Assembly: GCA_964577825.1 (NCBI GenBank)
Contig: CAZOBJ010000022.1
Span: forward strand, 1-39,190
Direction: 5' to 3'
Source of the DNA: CAZOBJ01 sp964577825
GTDB taxonomy: Bacteria; Planctomycetota; SZUA-567; JAFGNG01
Length of the DNA stretch: 39,190 bases
In this document: piece after piece, positions 1-7,951 of the stretch
Position numbering within the stretch: the first letter of the stretch is position 1
Layout: every line of letters starts with the position of its first letter
Translations under genes and position numbers: made by a program
The notes under the pieces: generated by a model
Told to the model about the DNA's origin: nothing
Database searches by the model: none
Seen by the model: the letters and a program-made list of their open reading frames with translations, nothing else

Positions 1-1
1 G

Positions 2-424
2 CGCGATGTGTGGACACAACTAGCGCTATTTCGCGAGGCAGGCTTCCGCCCGAAAGAGAAGTACGTATTCATGCTGTACAATTGGAAGGTACCCTTGGCG
101 GAAATGGAAAAGAAGCGGCGGCAATGCCGGGAATGGGGGGTCCAGGTAGCGGACTGCAGATATCGGCCCCTCGACCAGATAGACGACGACTACCCCCGAT
201 ATGCCAGGTCGTCCCAGCGCCAGGGCGCCCCATCCTACTACATTCACCCTCACTGGACCGATGAACAGGTGCGCCTGTTCCGACGCTCGGTGCGTGAACA
301 TAATATCGGCGTGTGGTTCGGGCGCGCGTACCGGAGAGAGAAGGAGCAAGAGGGCAAGCGAAGGCGCGAGCATCTCCGAAAGGGAACGCAACCTGCCCCG
401 AGGGCGAATGCTGCTGTGAGCTAG
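2..424 (+). CDS. Radical SAM protein, C-terminal part only
   Basis: The reading frame is open to the left edge of the window, so only the last 140 or so residues are present; the GTG at position 8 is probably internal. The sequence contains YVFMLYNW near the start, then a KKRRQC segment, DCRYRPL and YYIHPHWTDE, a pattern I associate with the C-terminal region of uncharacterised radical SAM proteins. The CxxxCxxC cluster would lie upstream and is not visible, so the family call rests on this tail alone. The end is basic and charged (KRRREHLRKG). GC content is clearly lower than in the neighbours (one 60-base line is about 48% GC), which suggests a different origin from the flanking genes. Substrate unknown. 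Confidence 0.6.
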   Translation, partial: RDVWTQLALFREAGFRPKEKYVFMLYNWKVPLAEMEKKRRQCREWGVQVADCRYRPLDQIDDDYPRYARSSQRQGAPSYYIHPHWTDEQVRLFRRSVREHNIGVWFGRAYRREKEQEGKRRREHLRKGTQPAPRANAAVS

Positions 425-524
425 CGGCCGCGAGCCGATTGGATCCCTCCTCCAGGCTTCGTCAGCGCAGGAGTAAACGCGCAACGCGCGGGACGCGCGC
501 GCGCCGGCCGACAGACACTGCCCC

Positions 525-1865
525 ATGGCCAGACGCATATACCTGCGCACCTTCGGCTGCCAGATGAACCGGCTCGACACCGAGCTCGTGGCCGGGGCCC
601 TGCGCCGGGCCGGGCACGAACTCGTGGTCGACGAAGGGGCCGCGGACACGGTGCTCTTGAACACGTGCGCGGTGCGCGACCAGGCCGAGAACCGGGTGCG
701 CTCGGCCCTGGGCCTGTTGCGCGAGCGCAAGCGCACGGAGCCGGACCTTGTCATCGGGGTGCTCGGGTGCATGGCCCAGCGCAGCGGCGCGTCCCTTCGG
801 CGATGGTGCCCGGAGATCGACCTGGTGGCCGGTCCGGGCATGGTCGACCGCATCGACGAGCTGTTGGCCGCCGCGCAAACCGGGCCGGTGGTGGCCACGG
901 ACGCGCGCGCGCCCGAGGGTCTGTGCGGGCTCTCCGCGGCGCGCACCCCGCGTGGGCCCCAGGCGTTCGTGGCGGCCATGCGCGGGTGCGACAACTTCTG
1001 CGCCTACTGCGTGGTCCCCTACGTGCGCGGCCGGGCGCGCAGCCGGCCGCTTGCGGACATCCTGGCCGAGATGCGCGCGCTCCTCGACCGCGGCGTGCGC
1101 GAGGTGACGCTGTTGGGCCAGTCGATCGACGCATGGGGCCGCGACCTGCGCCCGCGGCAGGGGCTCGTGGACCTGGTGCGCGCGGCGGGCGCGGTCGACG
1201 GGCTGGCGCGGCTGCGGTTCCTCACGGCCCATCCGCGCAACGTGGACCGGGACCTGTTCGCGGCCATGGCCGAAGCGCCCGCGGTGTGCGAACACCTGCA
1301 CATGCCCGCCCAGTCGGGCGCGGACCCGGTGCTGCGGGCCATGGGCCGGGGGTACACGCGCGCGGCGTACGACAAGCGCCTGGCCTGGGGCCGCGAGCTC
1401 GTGCCGGGCATGGCGTTCAGCTCGGACTTTGTCGTGGGGTTCCCGGGCGAGACCGAGGCCCAGTTTTGCGACACGCTCGCGCTCGTGGAGCGGGCGCGGT
1501 TCCAGAATATCTTCGCGTTCCGCTACTCCCCGCGGCCGGGCACGGCCGCCGCGCGCAGGCCCGACGACGTGCCCCACGAGGCCAAGGAGGGGCGCCTCCA
1601 GGCCTTGCTCAGCGCGCAGGAGGCGGTAAGCCGCGCGCGCAACACTGCGCTGCACGGCACTGTGCAGACCGTGCTCGTGGAGGGCCCCAGCGCCCGCGAC
1701 CCGCACAACCTCACCGGCCGCACCCGGCACAACGCGGTGGCCGTGTTCCCCGCGCCCGCGGACCCGGTCCGCCGCGCGGCGCTTACGGGCCGCGAGGTCA
1801 CGCTTCGCATCACGGGCAGCACGCCGCTGACCCTGTTCGGCGAGCCCGTGTCCGAAGACATCTAG
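525..1865 (+). CDS. miaB: tRNA-2-methylthio-N6-dimethylallyladenosine synthase MiaB
   Basis: MiaB is a radical SAM methylthiotransferase that adds a 2-methylthio group to N6-isopentenyladenosine at position 37 of tRNAs reading UNN codons. The 446 residues match the family length. The N-terminal UPF0004 domain shows the three cluster cysteines C12 (TFGCQMN), C48 (LLNTCAVR) and C82 (GCMAQ). The radical SAM triad is C155, C159 and C162 (RGCDNFCAYC), followed by VVPYVRGR. The usual GQNVNS motif is varied to GQSIDAWG. The C-terminal 70 residues fit a TRAM RNA-binding domain (VLVEGPSARD to ITGSTPLTLFGE). The TFGCQMN start separates it from RimO and MtaB. It stands alone and converges with the aminotransferase gene. 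No MiaA is seen in the window. Confidence 0.93.
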   Translation: MARRIYLRTFGCQMNRLDTELVAGALRRAGHELVVDEGAADTVLLNTCAVRDQAENRVRSALGLLRERKRTEPDLVIGVLGCMAQRSGASLRRWCPEIDLVAGPGMVDRIDELLAAAQTGPVVATDARAPEGLCGLSAARTPRGPQAFVAAMRGCDNFCAYCVVPYVRGRARSRPLADILAEMRALLDRGVREVTLLGQSIDAWGRDLRPRQGLVDLVRAAGAVDGLARLRFLTAHPRNVDRDLFAAMAEAPAVCEHLHMPAQSGADPVLRAMGRGYTRAAYDKRLAWGRELVPGMAFSSDFVVGFPGETEAQFCDTLALVERARFQNIFAFRYSPRPGTAAARRPDDVPHEAKEGRLQALLSAQEAVSRARNTALHGTVQTVLVEGPSARDPHNLTGRTRHNAVAVFPAPADPVRRAALTGREVTLRITGSTPLTLFGEPVSEDI

Positions 1866-1904
1866 CCGATCTCGGAGAGACGCATTGGCGCCGGGCGGCG
1901 GGCC

Positions 1905-3026
1905 CTAGCCCCCCTGCCGGGCCAGGCGCGCGAGGATCTCGATGCCCTGGTCGATGGTCTCGTCGCTTGCCGCGTACGAGATGCGCAGGTGGGTGTGCTG
2001 TTCGGAGAACACGCTGCCCGGGATGACGAGCAGCTTGTTCGCGATGGCCTGCTCCACGAACTCCATGTCCGTGCCCCAGGGGACCCGCGGGAAGATGTAG
2101 AACGCCCCGCCGGGGCGCGTGACCTCGTACCCGGCCTCGCGCAGGCCCGCGTAGATGCGGTCGCGCTTGCGCCGGTACTCGTTGATGCGCTCGGGCAGCG
2201 GATGCGCGAGCGCGTAGGCGCCGGCCACCTGGACGAAGGACGGCGCGCACACATAGGTGAACTGCTGAAGCTTGGTCATCGCGCCGATCACCTCGCGCGG
2301 CCCGGCCGCCCACCCCAGCCGCCACCCGGTCATGGCGTGGCTCTTGGAGAACCCGCCCAGCACCAACGTGTTCGGGTACAGGTCCGCGATGCTGCGAAAC
2401 GGCGCGTCGTACACGTAGTCGCGGTAGATCTCGTCGCTGATGACGAGCAGTCCGTGGCGCTCTGCCACGCGGGCCACGCCCCGGAGCACGTCTTCGTCGT
2501 ACACCGCGCCGGTGGGGTTCGCGGGGCTGGAGAGCACGATCGCCCGGGTGCGGTCGGTGAGCGCGGCCTCCAGGCGGTCCGGGTCGAGCTGGAAGTCCGG
2601 ATACGTGTCCACGAACACGGGCCGCGCGCCGCAGAGCAACGCGAGTTGCTTGTAGCTCACGAAGTACGGGTCCGCGGTCACCACCTCGTGGCCCGCGTCG
2701 AGCAGGGCCAGGAACGCGAGGGTCAGCCCCCCCGAGACGCCGCTGGTGACCAGGAGTTGGTCTGCGGCGTACCGGCCCTCGGGCAGCCAGTCGAGCAGCG
2801 CCTCGCGCAGCTCGGGCCCGCCCTGGGTCTGGGTGTAGGCGTTCGCGCCCGCGCGCATGGCGGCGACGGCCGCGTCCTTGGCGTCGTCGGGCACGTCGAA
2901 ATGCGGCTGCCCGATGGACAGGTTGACGGGCTCGTGGATCTCGCGGGCGAGGTCAAAGACCTTGCGGATGCCGCTCACGTCCATTGCCTGCACGCGCTGG
3001 GCCATGGACGGGTCGGGCGGGGACAT
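1905..3026 (-). CDS. Class I/II PLP-dependent aminotransferase (aspartate aminotransferase-like)
   Basis: A fold-type I aminotransferase of 373 residues, the usual size. It shows the SSPANPTG motif (N170, contacting the PLP ring or substrate), ISDEIY with D198 (PLP pyridine nitrogen), the Schiff-base lysine K228 in GGFSKSHAMTGWRLGW, and LRISYA near the C-terminus for the carboxylate-binding arginine. It probably transfers an amino group between aspartate or a related amino acid and 2-oxoglutarate, but family members differ in substrate and the sequence does not fix it. It starts 25 bp after the stop of the small basic protein gene, so the two are likely cotranscribed. A second in-frame ATG lies seven codons in, and neither start has a strong Shine-Dalgarno. 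Confidence 0.85.
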   Translation of the reverse strand: MSPPDPSMAQRVQAMDVSGIRKVFDLAREIHEPVNLSIGQPHFDVPDDAKDAAVAAMRAGANAYTQTQGGPELREALLDWLPEGRYAADQLLVTSGVSGGLTLAFLALLDAGHEVVTADPYFVSYKQLALLCGARPVFVDTYPDFQLDPDRLEAALTDRTRAIVLSSPANPTGAVYDEDVLRGVARVAERHGLLVISDEIYRDYVYDAPFRSIADLYPNTLVLGGFSKSHAMTGWRLGWAAGPREVIGAMTKLQQFTYVCAPSFVQVAGAYALAHPLPERINEYRRKRDRIYAGLREAGYEVTRPGGAFYIFPRVPWGTDMEFVEQAIANKLLVIPGSVFSEQHTHLRISYAASDETIDQGIEILARLARQGG

Positions 3027-3051
3027 GCCGGGTCTCGCACGCGCTACGGGG

Positions 3052-3300
3052 TCAGGACGGAGTGGACTCCGCCTCGGGGGTGCTCACGCCGCCGGCCTCT
3101 TCGGCCTCCTCGGCTTCCTTCTTCTTTTTCTTCTTGCGGCCCGCGAGCTTCATGGATCGCACCTTGGGCAGGGAGAACACGGACTCGTCCTCGGTCCAGC
3201 GCCGCTCCTCCTCCAGCTTTGCGATCCGCTCGGTCCGCGAGAGCACGTTGCGGTGCCGGGCGAGCTGGTCGCCGCTCTTCAGGGTTTTGTGCAGGCTCAT
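3052..3300 (-). CDS. Small basic protein (PVC-type family)
   Basis: An 82-residue protein beginning MSLHKTLKSGDQLARHRNVL, with SVFSLPKVRSMKL in the middle and a six-lysine run (RKKKKKK), followed by an acidic Glu/Ala tail. From memory this matches the small basic protein family described in Planctomycetes, Verrucomicrobia and Chlamydiae (TIGR04137), whose function is unknown; RNA or ribosome association has been suggested because of its charge. The ATG at 3300 is chosen because the family begins MS-HK-LK and an AGGAG element lies about nine bases upstream. It is the only real part of a much longer open frame that runs antisense through rhaB. A promoter-like element sits about 110 bp upstream. 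It is probably cotranscribed with the aminotransferase downstream. Confidence 0.82.
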   Translation of the reverse strand: MSLHKTLKSGDQLARHRNVLSRTERIAKLEEERRWTEDESVFSLPKVRSMKLAGRKKKKKKEAEEAEEAGGVSTPEAESTPS

Positions 3301-3414
3301 TCGGGTCTCTCCTCTGGCTCCAGGTTCGGGCCGCGCCGGTGGCGGCTCGGGTCCGCGCGCTTGTGACCGGCGCCGACAGGGCCTTCCGCGCGTGCGCAGC
3401 GGCCGGAGCCTCCC

Positions 3415-3443
3415 TATATACCATGCGGGCGCAGAGAACGCAA
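3415..3443 (-). promoter_or_regulatory. Putative sigma70-type promoter of the small basic protein gene
   Basis: On the minus strand TTGCGT is followed after 17 bases by TATATA, preceded by TGG. It lies upstream of the gene starting at 3300. The -35 box matches the consensus only in TTG, so this is a moderate call. Confidence 0.4.
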
Positions 3444-3540
3444 CCGCCTGGCCGGGAAACACGGCGCCCCGGCCCGGGGCCAGCCAGGACCCGCGGCGCG
3501 GGGCAGGGCGGTTCGCTCCGCGCGAACGTGCTTTCCGCAC

Positions 3541-3569
3541 TTGCGTTCGGACCTCGCCCCGTCTAGCAT
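3541..3569 (+). promoter_or_regulatory. Putative promoter of rhaB
   Basis: TTGCGT, a 17 bp spacer and TAGCAT, about 50 bp before the rhaB start. The -10 box has the TAGNNT form seen at several other starts in this window. Confidence 0.4.
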
Positions 3570-3618
3570 GGGGCGACCGGAGCGCTGCGCGCGGATCGCG
3601 GACTCCCGGAGGTCGGGC

Positions 3619-5097
3619 ATGGCGCAACAGCGTTTCCTCGCCCTGGACCTGGGCGCCGAGAGCGGACGGGCGGTGGCCGGGCTCTTGGCCGACGGGCGGC
3701 TGGAGCTCCGTGAGCTGCACCGGTTCCCCAACGGACCGGTGCGCGTCGTAGACCATCTGCACTGGGACCTGTTGGGCTTGCTTCGGGGCGTGCTGCAGGG
3801 CCTGCGCGCGTACGCGGGCGCGTACGGCCCGGAGGTCGACGGCCTGGGCACCGACACCTGGGGCGTGGACTTCGGGCTGCTCGGCCGGGGCGGGGTCCTG
3901 CTCGGGCACCCCGTGCACTACCGCGACGCGCGCACCGAGGGCGTGCCCCAGCGTCTGTTCCGCAAGGTGCCCCGGCGCGAGGTGTACCGGCGCACCGGCA
4001 TCCAGATCATGCCCATCAACACCCTGTACCAGCTCTACGCCATGGTCGAGGCCCGGGATCCCCTGCTGGAGGTCGCCGAGCGGCTGTTGTTCATGCCCGA
4101 CCTTATCAACTACCTGCTCACGGGCACGGCGGTGAGCGAGTACACGATCGCCTCCACCAGCCAGCTCTACGACATGGCCGGCCACGCCTGGGCCACGGAC
4201 CTCATGGACAAGGCCGGGCTGCCCGCGCGGATCCTGCCCGAGGTCGTGGCGCCCGGGTCCGTCGTGGGCACGCTCCTGGACGGGCTGTGCGCGGAGGTCG
4301 GGCTCAAGTCGCCGATCGTGCTCGCGCCCGCGGGCCACGACACCGCGGCCGCGGTGGCCGCGGTGCCCGGGGCCGGCGAGGGGTGGTGCTACCTCTCCAG
4401 CGGCACCTGGAGCCTGCTCGGGGTGGAGCTCGCCGCGCCCATCATCAACGAGCAGTCGCGCGCCGCGAACTTCACGAACGAAGGCGGTGTGGACGGCACG
4501 ATCCGGTTCCTGAAGAACATCGCCGGGCTGTGGATCGTGCAGGAGCTGCGCCGCGCCTGGGTGCGCGAGGGCGCGGACCTGGACTACGCCCGGCTCGTGG
4601 ACCTGGCCGAGCGCGCGGCGCCGCTTGCCACGCTCGTCGATCCGAACCACGCGCCGTTCCTCGCGCCCGGGGACATGCCCGGCAAGATCGAGCGGTTTTG
4701 CACGCAGGCGGGCGAGCCCGTGCCCGGGGACCGGGGCGCGTTCGTGCGCGCGGTGTTGGAGAGCCTGGCGCTCGAGTACCGCCGCGCGATCGAAGGCCTG
4801 GAGGTCCTCACCGGCCGCGCGATCGAGGCCGTGCACGTGGTCGGCGGCGGCGCGCAGAACCGGCTGCTCAACCGGTTCACCGCCGACGCCACGGGCCGCA
4901 TTGTGTACGCGGGCCCGGTGGAGGCCACCGCGGCGGGCAACGTGCTCATGCAGGCCGTGGGCGTGGGCGCGGTGGGCAGCCTCGCGGAAGCGCGCGAGAT
5001 CGTGCGCAATTCCTTCGAGGTCGAGACCTTCGAGCCCGGCGAGTCCGCGCCCTGGGACGAGGTCTACGCGCGGTTCGCCGCGCTGAGCGCGCAGTAG
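3619..5097 (+). CDS. rhaB: Rhamnulokinase (FGGY family)
   Basis: A 492-residue FGGY-family sugar kinase that most resembles rhamnulokinase, which phosphorylates L-rhamnulose to L-rhamnulose 1-phosphate with ATP. The N-terminal phosphate-binding loop reads ALDLGAESGRA, the sugar-binding segment is TDTWGVDFGLL, and YRDARTEGVP follows as in RhaB. The second FGGY half has APAGHDTAAAV, SSGTWSLLG and the adenosine-binding VVGGGAQNRLLNR. The ATG at 3619 is chosen because GGAGG lies seven bases upstream and the motif begins at once; the open frame extends 26 codons further up. No rhaA, rhaD or rhamnose transporter lies nearby, so the pathway context comes from the family only. A fuculokinase or other FGGY kinase is the main alternative. 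Confidence 0.87.
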   Translation: MAQQRFLALDLGAESGRAVAGLLADGRLELRELHRFPNGPVRVVDHLHWDLLGLLRGVLQGLRAYAGAYGPEVDGLGTDTWGVDFGLLGRGGVLLGHPVHYRDARTEGVPQRLFRKVPRREVYRRTGIQIMPINTLYQLYAMVEARDPLLEVAERLLFMPDLINYLLTGTAVSEYTIASTSQLYDMAGHAWATDLMDKAGLPARILPEVVAPGSVVGTLLDGLCAEVGLKSPIVLAPAGHDTAAAVAAVPGAGEGWCYLSSGTWSLLGVELAAPIINEQSRAANFTNEGGVDGTIRFLKNIAGLWIVQELRRAWVREGADLDYARLVDLAERAAPLATLVDPNHAPFLAPGDMPGKIERFCTQAGEPVPGDRGAFVRAVLESLALEYRRAIEGLEVLTGRAIEAVHVVGGGAQNRLLNRFTADATGRIVYAGPVEATAAGNVLMQAVGVGAVGSLAEAREIVRNSFEVETFEPGESAPWDEVYARFAALSAQ

Positions 5098-5121
5098 GCC
5101 CCGGCGGCCGGCTGGCGCGGC

Positions 5122-6051
5122 TTACGGGAGCATCGCCAGGTATACGCTCGCGATCAACAGCCCTCCGCCCACGCACTTGCGCACCGTCAGGCGCTCGCGG
5201 TACAGCACGAACCCCACCAGCGCCGCGATGAGCGGCCAGGCGTTCGTGACGATCGCGGGCCGGGCCACGCCGATGTACTGCATGGACGCGAAGAGCGCCC
5301 CGTACCCCAACCCGAAGCTCACCACCCCGTGCGCGGCGAAAAGCAGCCGTTCGCGGCGCGGCAGGCTGAGCGCGGCGCGCAAACGGCCCCGCGCGGCCAT
5401 CCACGCGTAGTACGCGACCAGGCCCACGGCCAGGGCCGCGGGCGTGGCCAGCACCGCGTCCACGTCGCGCACGGCTTGGCCCATGAGCACGTCCCCGACC
5501 GCCCAGCCGGCCGCCGCGCCCAGGGCCATGAGCACCCCCCGGCGCAGCCGGGCCCGGTCGTCCGGNNNNNNNNNNNNNNNNNNNNNNNNNNNNNNNNNNN
5601 NNNNNNNNNNNNNNNNNNNNNNNNNNNNNNNNNNNNNNNNNNNNNNNNNNNNNNNNNNNNNNNNNGCGGCCGCGTGGATGGCGCCCACGGCCTCCAGCCC
5701 GAGCGCGGCCACAAGCAGCACGGTGAACACCACCTTCACCTCCTTGAGCGGCGCGATGGTGGACACGTCCGCGCTGCGGATCGCCTCGTAGTAGCAGGTC
5801 GTGGCCACCGGGAATTGCAGGAGTCCCGAGGCGGCCACAAGCAGGCCCGCGCGGCTCCACAGCACGCCGAGGTCCGGGTGCGCGCCTCGCAGCACGAGCG
5901 CAAGGGGCACGAGCACGGCCAGCCCGGCGGGCATGCTGACCGCCACGCCCAGGGCTCCGGGCGCGCGCGCGGCCCGCACCGCAATCACCACAAACCCCCA
6001 CGCCGCCGCAGCGGTCAGGGCGAACGCGTACCCCAGGGTCTCGGGGGACAT
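5122..6051 (-). CDS. EamA/DMT-family transporter, interrupted by a gap
   Basis: A hydrophobic protein with the two-fold EamA layout: an N-terminal half beginning MSPETLGYAFALTAAAAWGF, and a C-terminal half with RGVLMALGAAAGWAVGDVLM, ending VGGGLLIASVYLAMLP. About ten membrane helices would be expected; seven or eight are visible. A 100-N gap (5566-5665) removes the region between the halves. The visible 128 plus 147 residues, with a gap near the stated size, give about 309 residues, normal for the family, and both sides are in the same frame. Such proteins export or import small metabolites, but the substrate is not predictable. It starts 17 bp after the preceding gene and looks like the last member of the lepA operon. 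Confidence 0.8.
   Translation of the reverse strand: MSPETLGYAFALTAAAAWGFVVIAVRAARAPGALGVAVSMPAGLAVLVPLALVLRGAHPDLGVLWSRAGLLVAASGLLQFPVATTCYYEAIRSADVSTIAPLKEVKVVFTVLLVAALGLEAVGAIHAAXXXXXXXXXXXXXXXXXXXXXXXXXXXXXXXXXXPDDRARLRRGVLMALGAAAGWAVGDVLMGQAVRDVDAVLATPAALAVGLVAYYAWMAARGRLRAALSLPRRERLLFAAHGVVSFGLGYGALFASMQYIGVARPAIVTNAWPLIAALVGFVLYRERLTVRKCVGGGLLIASVYLAMLP
5566..5665. other. Assembly gap (100 N) inside the EamA transporter gene
   Basis: Exactly 100 N. Flanking sequences show no overlap. The protein length implied by the flanks suggests the true gap is close to this size. Confidence 0.95.
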
Positions 6052-6068
6052 ACAGGGCTCCGGCGCGG

Positions 6069-7055
6069 TCAGGCGAGCGCGCGGCGCGCCGCCTCGGGCG
6101 GGTGGTCGGCGGCGAGACGCTTGAGCGCGCCCAGGGCCGCGGCCGGCGCCCCGGCCTTGCGGCCGACATCCGCGTAGTAGTCTACGGCCGCGCGGCGGTC
6201 CGGGAAGTGCGCCCCCGCCCAGGCGGACATGCGCCCGTGCCCGAGCGCGCGCGCGAGCAGGGTGTGCCCGTACAGGAACGCGGCGCCCGCGTAGAAGTCC
6301 TCGGCCACGGGCGCGAGCTCGGGCGCGTCGAACGCGTCCACGGAGGGCTGGCCGGCCTTGTTCATCTCTGTGCCCACGATGATGGGCAGGTCGCGGCCGC
6401 GGCAGGCCTCCGCGATTGCGTACAGGTTGGCCGTCTTGACCCTTTTCTCCTCGGGGTCGGACAGGCGCCAGTTGCGGTCCGGGATGATGTTGAGCGCCTC
6501 GCACCCGTGCGCGAGGAACGCGTCCACGAACCGCTGCGGGTCGGCCTCGCCTGCGCGCGTGCCGTCGAGCCACGTGATCGTGGGGATGGCCCGGGCCGAG
6601 CGGACCATGTCCACCACATCGCCCACGTCCGGGAAGGTATCCCGGTCCGGGGGCGCGTAGGCCACGCCGCCCTTTTTCATGAGCTTCGCGCGCAGGGCGG
6701 CGCGAAACGACGTGCTGTCCTCAAGGAGCGCGCGCGCCTCGTCGCGGTCCAGCCCCAGCTTGTCCGCCCAGTACGCGGCCTCCTCGTCGGCTCGGTCCGC
6801 GAAGTACGCGCGGCTTGCGGCCTCCAGGGCCTGGAGCATGTGCCGCTCCGTGGGCCGGCCCGCGGGCGCGAGGGGCAGGACGTCGCGGTCGTAGTCGATG
6901 CGCACCGCGTCGAGATGGGCGTTCACCTTCTCAAGCATGGCGCGGTTTCGCGCCTGGGCCCGGTCGGCCATGCTCGCGAGCGTGGCCCGGCCCGCGTCCG
7001 TTTGCGGATCGCGCACGAACCCGACGCCCATGAAGTACGCGATGCCCGGCTCGCC
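6069..7055 (-). CDS. Uncharacterised protein, possibly PHP-like metal-dependent hydrolase; N-terminus lost in gap
   Basis: The last 328 residues are visible; the start lies in or beyond the 100-N gap at 7056-7155. Recognisable blocks are YFMGVGF, GRPTERHML, KLMKKGGVAY, ITWLDGTRAGE, ALNIIPDRNW and IIVGTEMNKAGQ, with LYGHT near the end. The TERH, WLDGT and GTEMN motifs remind me of PHP-type or amidohydrolase-like barrel proteins, but I cannot name the family or confirm metal ligands without the N-terminal part. It sits between the DUF2007-like protein and the EamA transporter, all on one strand and closely spaced. If it is a PHP enzyme, a phosphoesterase role is possible; this is inference. Confidence 0.55.
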   Translation of the reverse strand, partial: GEPGIAYFMGVGFVRDPQTDAGRATLASMADRAQARNRAMLEKVNAHLDAVRIDYDRDVLPLAPAGRPTERHMLQALEAASRAYFADRADEEAAYWADKLGLDRDEARALLEDSTSFRAALRAKLMKKGGVAYAPPDRDTFPDVGDVVDMVRSARAIPTITWLDGTRAGEADPQRFVDAFLAHGCEALNIIPDRNWRLSDPEEKRVKTANLYAIAEACRGRDLPIIVGTEMNKAGQPSVDAFDAPELAPVAEDFYAGAAFLYGHTLLARALGHGRMSAWAGAHFPDRRAAVDYYADVGRKAGAPAAALGALKRLAADHPPEAARRALA

Positions 7056-7155
7056 NNNNNNNNNNNNNNNNNNNNNNNNNNNNNNNNNNNNNNNNNNNNN
7101 NNNNNNNNNNNNNNNNNNNNNNNNNNNNNNNNNNNNNNNNNNNNNNNNNNNNNNN
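7056..7155. other. Assembly gap (100 N) between two genes of the lepA operon
   Basis: This gap removes the 3' end of the DUF2007-like gene and the 5' end of the PHP-like gene. No shared sequence is seen at the two edges. The true size is unknown. Confidence 0.95.
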
Positions 7156-7951
7156 GTTCCGGGCGCAGGGCCTTCCACACGAGATACCCGAACACCGCGG
7201 CCCCGAGCGCGCCGCCCCAGGGGTGGCCGCGCGAGATGGCCAGAAACAAGGCCGGTCCGCCCGCGAACACGTACAGGAACAGGAGGTTCGCCACGCGGCG
7301 CTCGGTGTCCACGCGCGCGGACCCGCACCCCGGGCAGCGCCGGGCGGGCGCGGGCTTGCCGATGGGCCGCTCCGGGCCGGTCCAGGGCACGCGCGCGGCC
7401 CACCGGTGTCCGCACGCGCGGCACACATGCAGCTCCCCGAGCCACAGCCACACCGCCACGGCGAACGGGACCGCGGCCACGGCCAGGCCCATGCGTGCAA
7501 ACGGCCAGGGCAACAGCCCCACCGCGGTCCACAGGAGCACTGCGAACGCGGCGAAGAGCAGTCCCCGGCGCACCGGCACGGTCTGCGCGGCCCCGCAGCG
7601 CGGGCACGCGGGCGCGATCGTCTGCGCGCCCGGCTGCGCCGGCTCGGCCGGCGGCGTCTCGTCGGCCTCGGACTCCGGTTCCTCGTCGGGCAGGGGCTCG
7701 GGCGGGGCGTTCAAGAGCGCGGCGGCGCGCGCGGCGTCCTGTTCGCGCACCTGGACCTTCACGCCGCCGACCGCGAAGTTGTAGAAGGGGTTCGCGCTCA
7801 TCGTGTACTCGTCGGCGATCACGCAGGGGATGTCGGCCGCCTCCAGGCGCACGCGGATGCCGTGCGCGCGCACGGCGTCCGGCGCGGCGGCCACGGTCAC
7901 CAGGCGCATCGGACGCTCGGCGCGCTCGTCCACGGCGTCTCCCTCAGCCAT
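7156..7951 (-). CDS. DUF2007-like zinc-ribbon membrane protein, 3' end lost in gap
   Basis: 265 residues are visible. Residues 15-80 (LVTVAAAPDAVRAHGIRVRL, IADEYTMSANPFYNFAVGG, VQVREQDAARAAALL) match the DUF2007 putative signal-transducing domain. Three CxxC pairs follow, CPRCG near residue 115, CRACG and CPGCG, as in zinc ribbons, interspersed with four hydrophobic segments. The ATG at 7951 overlaps the lepA stop by 8 bp, which suggests translational coupling; an internal ATG at 7909 directly before the domain is an alternative. Between the domain and the first ribbon lies an acidic Pro/Glu-rich linker. The function of the family is unknown. The C-terminus is cut by the gap. Confidence 0.75.

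Larger units (their letters stand above)
3301..3618. other. Divergent intergenic region between small basic protein gene and rhaB
   Basis: This 318 bp stretch separates two genes read in opposite directions. I see no convincing coding region. It contains an AT-rich island at 3413-3424 in otherwise GC-rich DNA, and one promoter-like element for each direction, listed separately. The untranslated leaders would be about 110 nt for the small basic protein and about 45 nt for rhaB. Confidence 0.6.

Noticed and set aside
425..524. Promoter for miaB
   Set aside because: No TTG-led -35 with a suitably spaced -10 could be found in this 100 bp stretch.
3301..4836. Long open frame antisense to rhaB, continuous with the small basic protein
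   Set aside because: GC-rich DNA leaves the opposite strand open; only its final 82 codons match a family and have a Shine-Dalgarno and promoter. rhaB motifs on the other strand are clear.
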